Part shown: one piece after another, positions 60,180 to 64,000 of the stretch
Layout of the letters: each line of letters starts with the position of its first letter
How positions within the stretch are numbered: position 1 is the first letter of the stretch
From: Sphagnum compactum
Taxonomy: Eukaryota > Bryophyta > Sphagnopsida > Sphagnales
Length of the DNA: 64,000 nt
Reading direction: 5' to 3'
NCBI GenBank assembly: GCA_965153455.1
Contig: OZ234493.1
Span: 32,664,213 to 32,728,212, forward strand
Notes under the pieces: model-generated
The model's input: only the letters and a program-made list of their open reading frames with translations
What the model was told of the DNA's origin: nothing
The model's database searches: none
Program-made: the position numbers and the translations under genes

Positions 60180-60860
60180 GTTTAGGTCCGGAACTTGAAA
60201 CCAACCAGGCCTCTCAATCACCGGCACCCCCTTGTCTACTTAATATGGCTCGGAAGGACAAAAAATGGACGAAGGTTGGGTCGAATAGGAAGTGTAAAGT
60301 TGGCATTTGCAACGCATATTGTACCAAATGATTGTTGACCAAACATTTGAAGGAGATGCATGGCTTGGTGGTAGAACAGGCCAAACCTGGGAGGCCTTCA
60401 ACTTTTGAAGGAGATTCTTGACATCAAAACCATGCTAAAATGAACGCTCGCATCTTGGGAAATGCCATGGCCGTGCAAAATCAGAATGATCAAAAGGTTG
60501 TTAATTGCGCTTGTGCTAAAGCCTAACGTGAGTGGGATAAGTTGGTAATTGTTGCAGAACAATGTCCACCATTACCAAAACCAACTTTGGTCAAATTAAC
60601 TTCAAAGCAACTATTATAGATGTTGGGTCTTAATGCCTGGGGCATGGAAAACGTGTTTCGAGATGCAACATCACAAATGGAGAAGGATGAAGATTTACAA
60701 AAAATGATTCAATCCACTCGTTTTGCATATGCATGACGATCGAAGATGGCATGGGATGTCAAAAATTGGGATTGAGAATCCACTAAAACAAGTTGGACAT
60801 AAGAGTTGATAGATGTATTAGATTTCCATGAATTTGGAATGATTCATGGAAAGTAAGAAA
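60180..60860 (+). pseudogene. broken reading frame with a zinc-finger-like motif
   Basis: One plus-strand frame from about 60,186 reads as mixed-composition protein through several stops to about 60,855. It includes MARKDKKWTKVG, then a C-x4-C-x3-C ... H-x4-H cluster (about 60,292-60,363) like a zinc finger, then KPGRPSTF. In-frame stops occur near 60,330 (TGA), 60,418 (TGA), 60,523 (TAA), 60,617 (TAG) and later; most can be explained by one C-to-T change from CGA or CAA. The position of the motif near the N-terminus suggests a transposase or transposon-carried DNA-binding protein, but I cannot name the family. Confidence 0.45.
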
Positions 60861-60974
60861 CAATAATAATCAATGTTTATTGTTTTATTATAATTTTGTT
60901 ACATCCAAGGTGTGTTAGGGTTTAATTTGGTGGTTTTTGGGTGTTTATAAGGTTCAGGGCACAACAAAGGAAAA

Positions 60975-61110
60975 GTTTGTTGCAAATACAGTTCAGGTTG
61001 AAATGCAACGCCACCATTTGTACATTTTTTGTCATGTAGCAAGGGTTGCAAATGCAGTACATTGAGATGCAACGTCGCCATCTGTACACTACTCATCATG
61101 CAGTAAGGGT
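60975..61110. repeat. two-copy tandem repeat, ~65 bp
   Basis: 'gttgcaaatacagt...gaaatgcaacgccaccat' and 'gttgcaaatgcagt...agatgcaacgtcgccat' are adjacent copies; a third partial start follows at 61,108. Confidence 0.75.
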
Positions 61111-61554
61111 TGCAAATGCAACAATTGCTTACTGAGCTAAACACAAGATTGTAAATAATGATATGGTTTAAGGTTTCCATTTTATATAGTTACTTAGGTT
61201 TTCTTAGCCTTTTCATTTTTTTGGATTAGCCAATTTTTGAAGTTTGGTCCTTTGATATATTATGGAGAACCTTTTTTTCATTAGGTTTTTTAACAATTTT
61301 TGATCCACCCATTTTTGTACATCTTTTATCAATATAATATTTTCTTTTAGTCACACTTATTTGATGGGTATATGGTTAATCATATATGTTTTATTTTTCA
61401 TAATTTTCATAGTATTTTAGATGTAAGAATCAAAACTTAAATAGGCCCATATGAATAGGTAACATTAATTTGTCTAGGGTTTACAAAGATCAAAATGAAC
61501 ATTATGTAATACTTACATCTTTTCTATTATAATTTCCATAAGGCCATTTCAAAT

Positions 61555-61740
61555 ATGTAATACCCACATATAGGTCTTGTAAATAGTTGTTGGTTTTTTT
61601 ACATCCATTACAATACTTGCATATAGGTCTAGTGGTTGATTATCTTTACATCCATTATAGTACCTGCTTATAGGTCCATAAATAGTTGTTGATTTTTTAC
61701 ATCTTTTGCAATACTTGCATACAGGTTTCCATTGTAATAC
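61555..61740. repeat. tandem repeat, ~64-bp unit, about 3 copies
   Basis: The phrase 'tacatccattacaatacttg' followed by 'catataggtc' and 'ttgttgg(t/a)tttttt' recurs three times. Confidence 0.75.
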
Positions 61741-62069
61741 TTATGGGACTCATATGACATAATAATCTAGTCTAAGTATCAACAAATAATGTCATAATTA
61801 AAGAATTATTATAAAATTATTTCAAATAATGTAAATGATCATTATTTGAAATAATGATTATTTGGTTGAACCTTAATTATTCAGATAATTAAAAATTTAG
61901 ATTTAAAAATCAAATCAATAATTTGATATTTAATTTATTATCTTAATTAGATTTTTAATGTTGATACGTTATTCAAATCATTATTTTAGATAATTATGAT
62001 AATTAATTGTCATAAAATTAATTTAGTTATATAAAAAGACATATTTGGGTACTCAAACCACTTATTTTG

Positions 62070-62350
62070 AAGTGACCTTACATGTGGGTATTGCATTTAG
62101 GGTTGATTATTCACCTAAAGTTGTTTAAATCACCTATGGATTATTTCAAAATGAATTTGCATGCAAGTATTGCATATAGGTTTTGGTTTCCATTGAAAGG
62201 CCACCCAAACTACATACTGGTTATTTTAAAATGATTTTACATATGGGTATTGCATTTAGGGTTGGGTTTGCACCTAAGGTTATCTAAATCACCTATGGAC
62301 TATATCAAAATGAACTTGAATATGGGTATTGCAATTAGGGCTAGGTATTC
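62070..62350. repeat. tandem repeat, ~77-bp unit, about 3.5 copies
   Basis: The phrase 'tgggtattgcatttagggtt' followed by 'cacctaaggtt' and 'aaatcacctatgg' recurs at about 62,090, 62,165, 62,247 and 62,322. Confidence 0.75.
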
Positions 62351-63769
62351 ATATAATTTTGCGATACTCGCACACATATTTATTTTCACCAACTAAAAAT
62401 TTGGCTTTAATTTTTTGAATAATTAAATAAAATATGTAACAAAACACAAAAGAAGGTATGTCTTTTACCATTTGGTAATATTTCCAAGTTGAGTTCTTTC
62501 ATTTTCTTTTAAAAAATATAAAATGACATTACATTATTTTACATATGCTTAAGCCCTAAAAATTTCGCCCAAAATGCACCTTAAATTTATTTTAATTATT
62601 ATAGACTTGTAAAATAAATGTTAATTAATTTATATGTCCCAAACTTAACCATAATTTTAACATTAAGTAGCAAATTTTACATTAAACCCTAACCCACTGT
62701 ATCATCAATGTGACCAATTTTGCATTATGTTCATTTTTATATATGTTAAATCATACTATAAAGTGAATAAATAATTTTGAAAACATGAATTTCATGATGT
62801 ATTGGCAAGGAATCAAATATTTTAAAAATATTTTTAAGTTTCATGGTTAATGAATTATCACAATATGATACGGGTATTGCATTTAAAGACAAGTGGGTTA
62901 TGAAATATTAAACTTTAACAACTATGGAACATATGGAAACAAAAAATATTCATAATTATGTTGTAAATCTAAACAATTGATAAGATCAAAAACCAACACA
63001 ATGAGCAAAATCTAAAGTATAAACCTTAAGCCTTGATATATACGAACCAAAGTCCTAAACATTAATCATAATACATAACCTTAGAAAATCCAAATGATAT
63101 TTTGCCATAAGCCCTATTACAACCCTAACTATACAAACCCTAACAAAAAAAAGTCCTAGTGATATATGCCCTAAACCCAAAAAACTATACAAAATATACA
63201 AATTATATAATGCAAAACAAAAAAATTGAAAAAAACATAGGAAAAAATTTAGAAACCATAATTTAAAGCTTTTAAACTACAAAGATTTACTAAGTGAAAA
63301 AAAATCTTTAATCTTTAAAAAATAAAATAATTAAAAAAAACCAAAAGAAAAAATGTCTCTTACCTTTGTGTGATCTCTCCAAATTAATTTTTTCCACTCT
63401 CTTTGAAAAAGATATAAAATGAAATTGTATTATTTCACATATATCTAAACCCTAAAATTTCCCCCCCAAATTTAACCTAGTTTAGGTTAATTACTATAGA
63501 TTTGTGAAAAACTCGCTAATTAATATATGTGTCCCAACTTTAAACCTAAACCATAATCCAATAATACATACTTATAATAATTACATGAAAAGATGTATTG
63601 TAATGTCCATTCCAAAACTAGATTAAGTAAACAAAATTTAATAAAATATACATTAACTAAACCAAAATTGTTGCAATTATGACATTGTTTCCACTATAAA
63701 TTATTTGTAATAACTACATATGGGGACCTATGTTCACCATCCATGAACTAGGCCAAACTTTAATAATTG
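62351..63769. other. very AT-rich DNA, no gene recognised
   Basis: Two stretches (about 62,450-62,650 and 63,350-63,550) resemble each other ('atgtcttttacc' / 'aaaatataaaatgacatt' / 'cttaagccctaaaa' against 'atgtctcttacc' / 'gatataaaatgaaattg' / 'ctaaaccctaaaa'), so they are copies of one repeat about 0.9 kb apart. Confidence 0.55.
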
Positions 63770-64000
63770 ATAGGTAGGATTGGGGGGTGGGAAAAGTGAG
63801 TAGGTAATTAGTTAGGTATTTGGCAATGTAAAAAACATAGGTAGGTAGGTGAACATAGTGGTAGGTAAGAATGTGGGTGCATAGGGAAGTAAGTAGGCAT
63901 ATACGTAGGTAGTTGGGTTAGTAGACAAGTTAGTAAGTAGAAAAAAAGTTCAAGGAGTAAAGTAGATAAATTACTAAAGTAGGTCGGCATGTAGGTAGGC
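63770..64000. repeat. (TAGG)n array running off the window
   Basis: GTAGGTAGGTAG runs mixed with GTTAGTAAGTAG, of the same type as the composite-repeat arrays. It may be the edge of a sixth copy. Confidence 0.85.

Overview
The window comes from a repeat-rich nuclear genome of a green-plant (streptophyte) lineage. It holds three spliced genes whose closest recognisable relatives are plant proteins: an armadillo-repeat protein with the plant DUF7032-type N-terminus, a plant NUDX26/27-type Nudix hydrolase, and a plant acylamino-acid-releasing enzyme. All their introns are GT-AG. TTTAGGG/CCCTAAA words, CACTA-type transposon ends, a LINE and a hAT remnant also fit. The very AT-rich, repeat-packed intergenic DNA recalls a charophyte such as Chara, but that is only an impression; the species cannot be fixed from this sequence alone.

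Layout. 1-15.4 kb: AT-rich repeats (a TAGG array with a tRNA-like block, small hairpin elements, tandem duplications, poly-C and poly-G runs) and one broken coding fragment at 9.3 kb. 16.28-18.75 kb (+): ARM-repeat gene, four exons. 21.11-24.22 kb (-): Nudix hydrolase, six exons, probably with an organelle-targeting N-terminus. 24.3-28.5 kb: a large foldback element, a pyrimidine tract and a broken LINE. 29.5-44.5 kb: a transposon graveyard with a hAT remnant on the minus strand, CACTA-like non-autonomous elements, very long (TACC)n/(TAGG)n arrays and a ~1.3 kb inverted repeat pair separated by about 9 kb. 45.68-53.65 kb (+): acylamino-acid-releasing enzyme, 18 exons, full length with its catalytic triad. 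54-64 kb: a decayed copy of the Nudix locus, a hairpin minisatellite, a broken zinc-finger-like reading frame, and tandem repeats ending in another TAGG array.

The three genes are unrelated housekeeping genes and are not an operon or cluster. The most unusual feature is a recurring composite repeat. At least five copies (window start, 31.8-33.4, 33.75-35.66, 42.1-43.5 and 43.6-44.5 kb) keep the same order of parts: a tetranucleotide array, then a tRNA-like block with box A/box B motifs. Two copies have CACTA-type ends, so this looks like a non-autonomous CACTA-like family carrying a pol III-type module. A second theme is C-to-T (and G-to-A) decay of duplicated sequence, clearest in the Nudix pseudogene at 55.4-55.9 kb.

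All exon joins were read by eye from splice signals, frame continuity and remembered features of the plant families; no alignment or transcript data were available.
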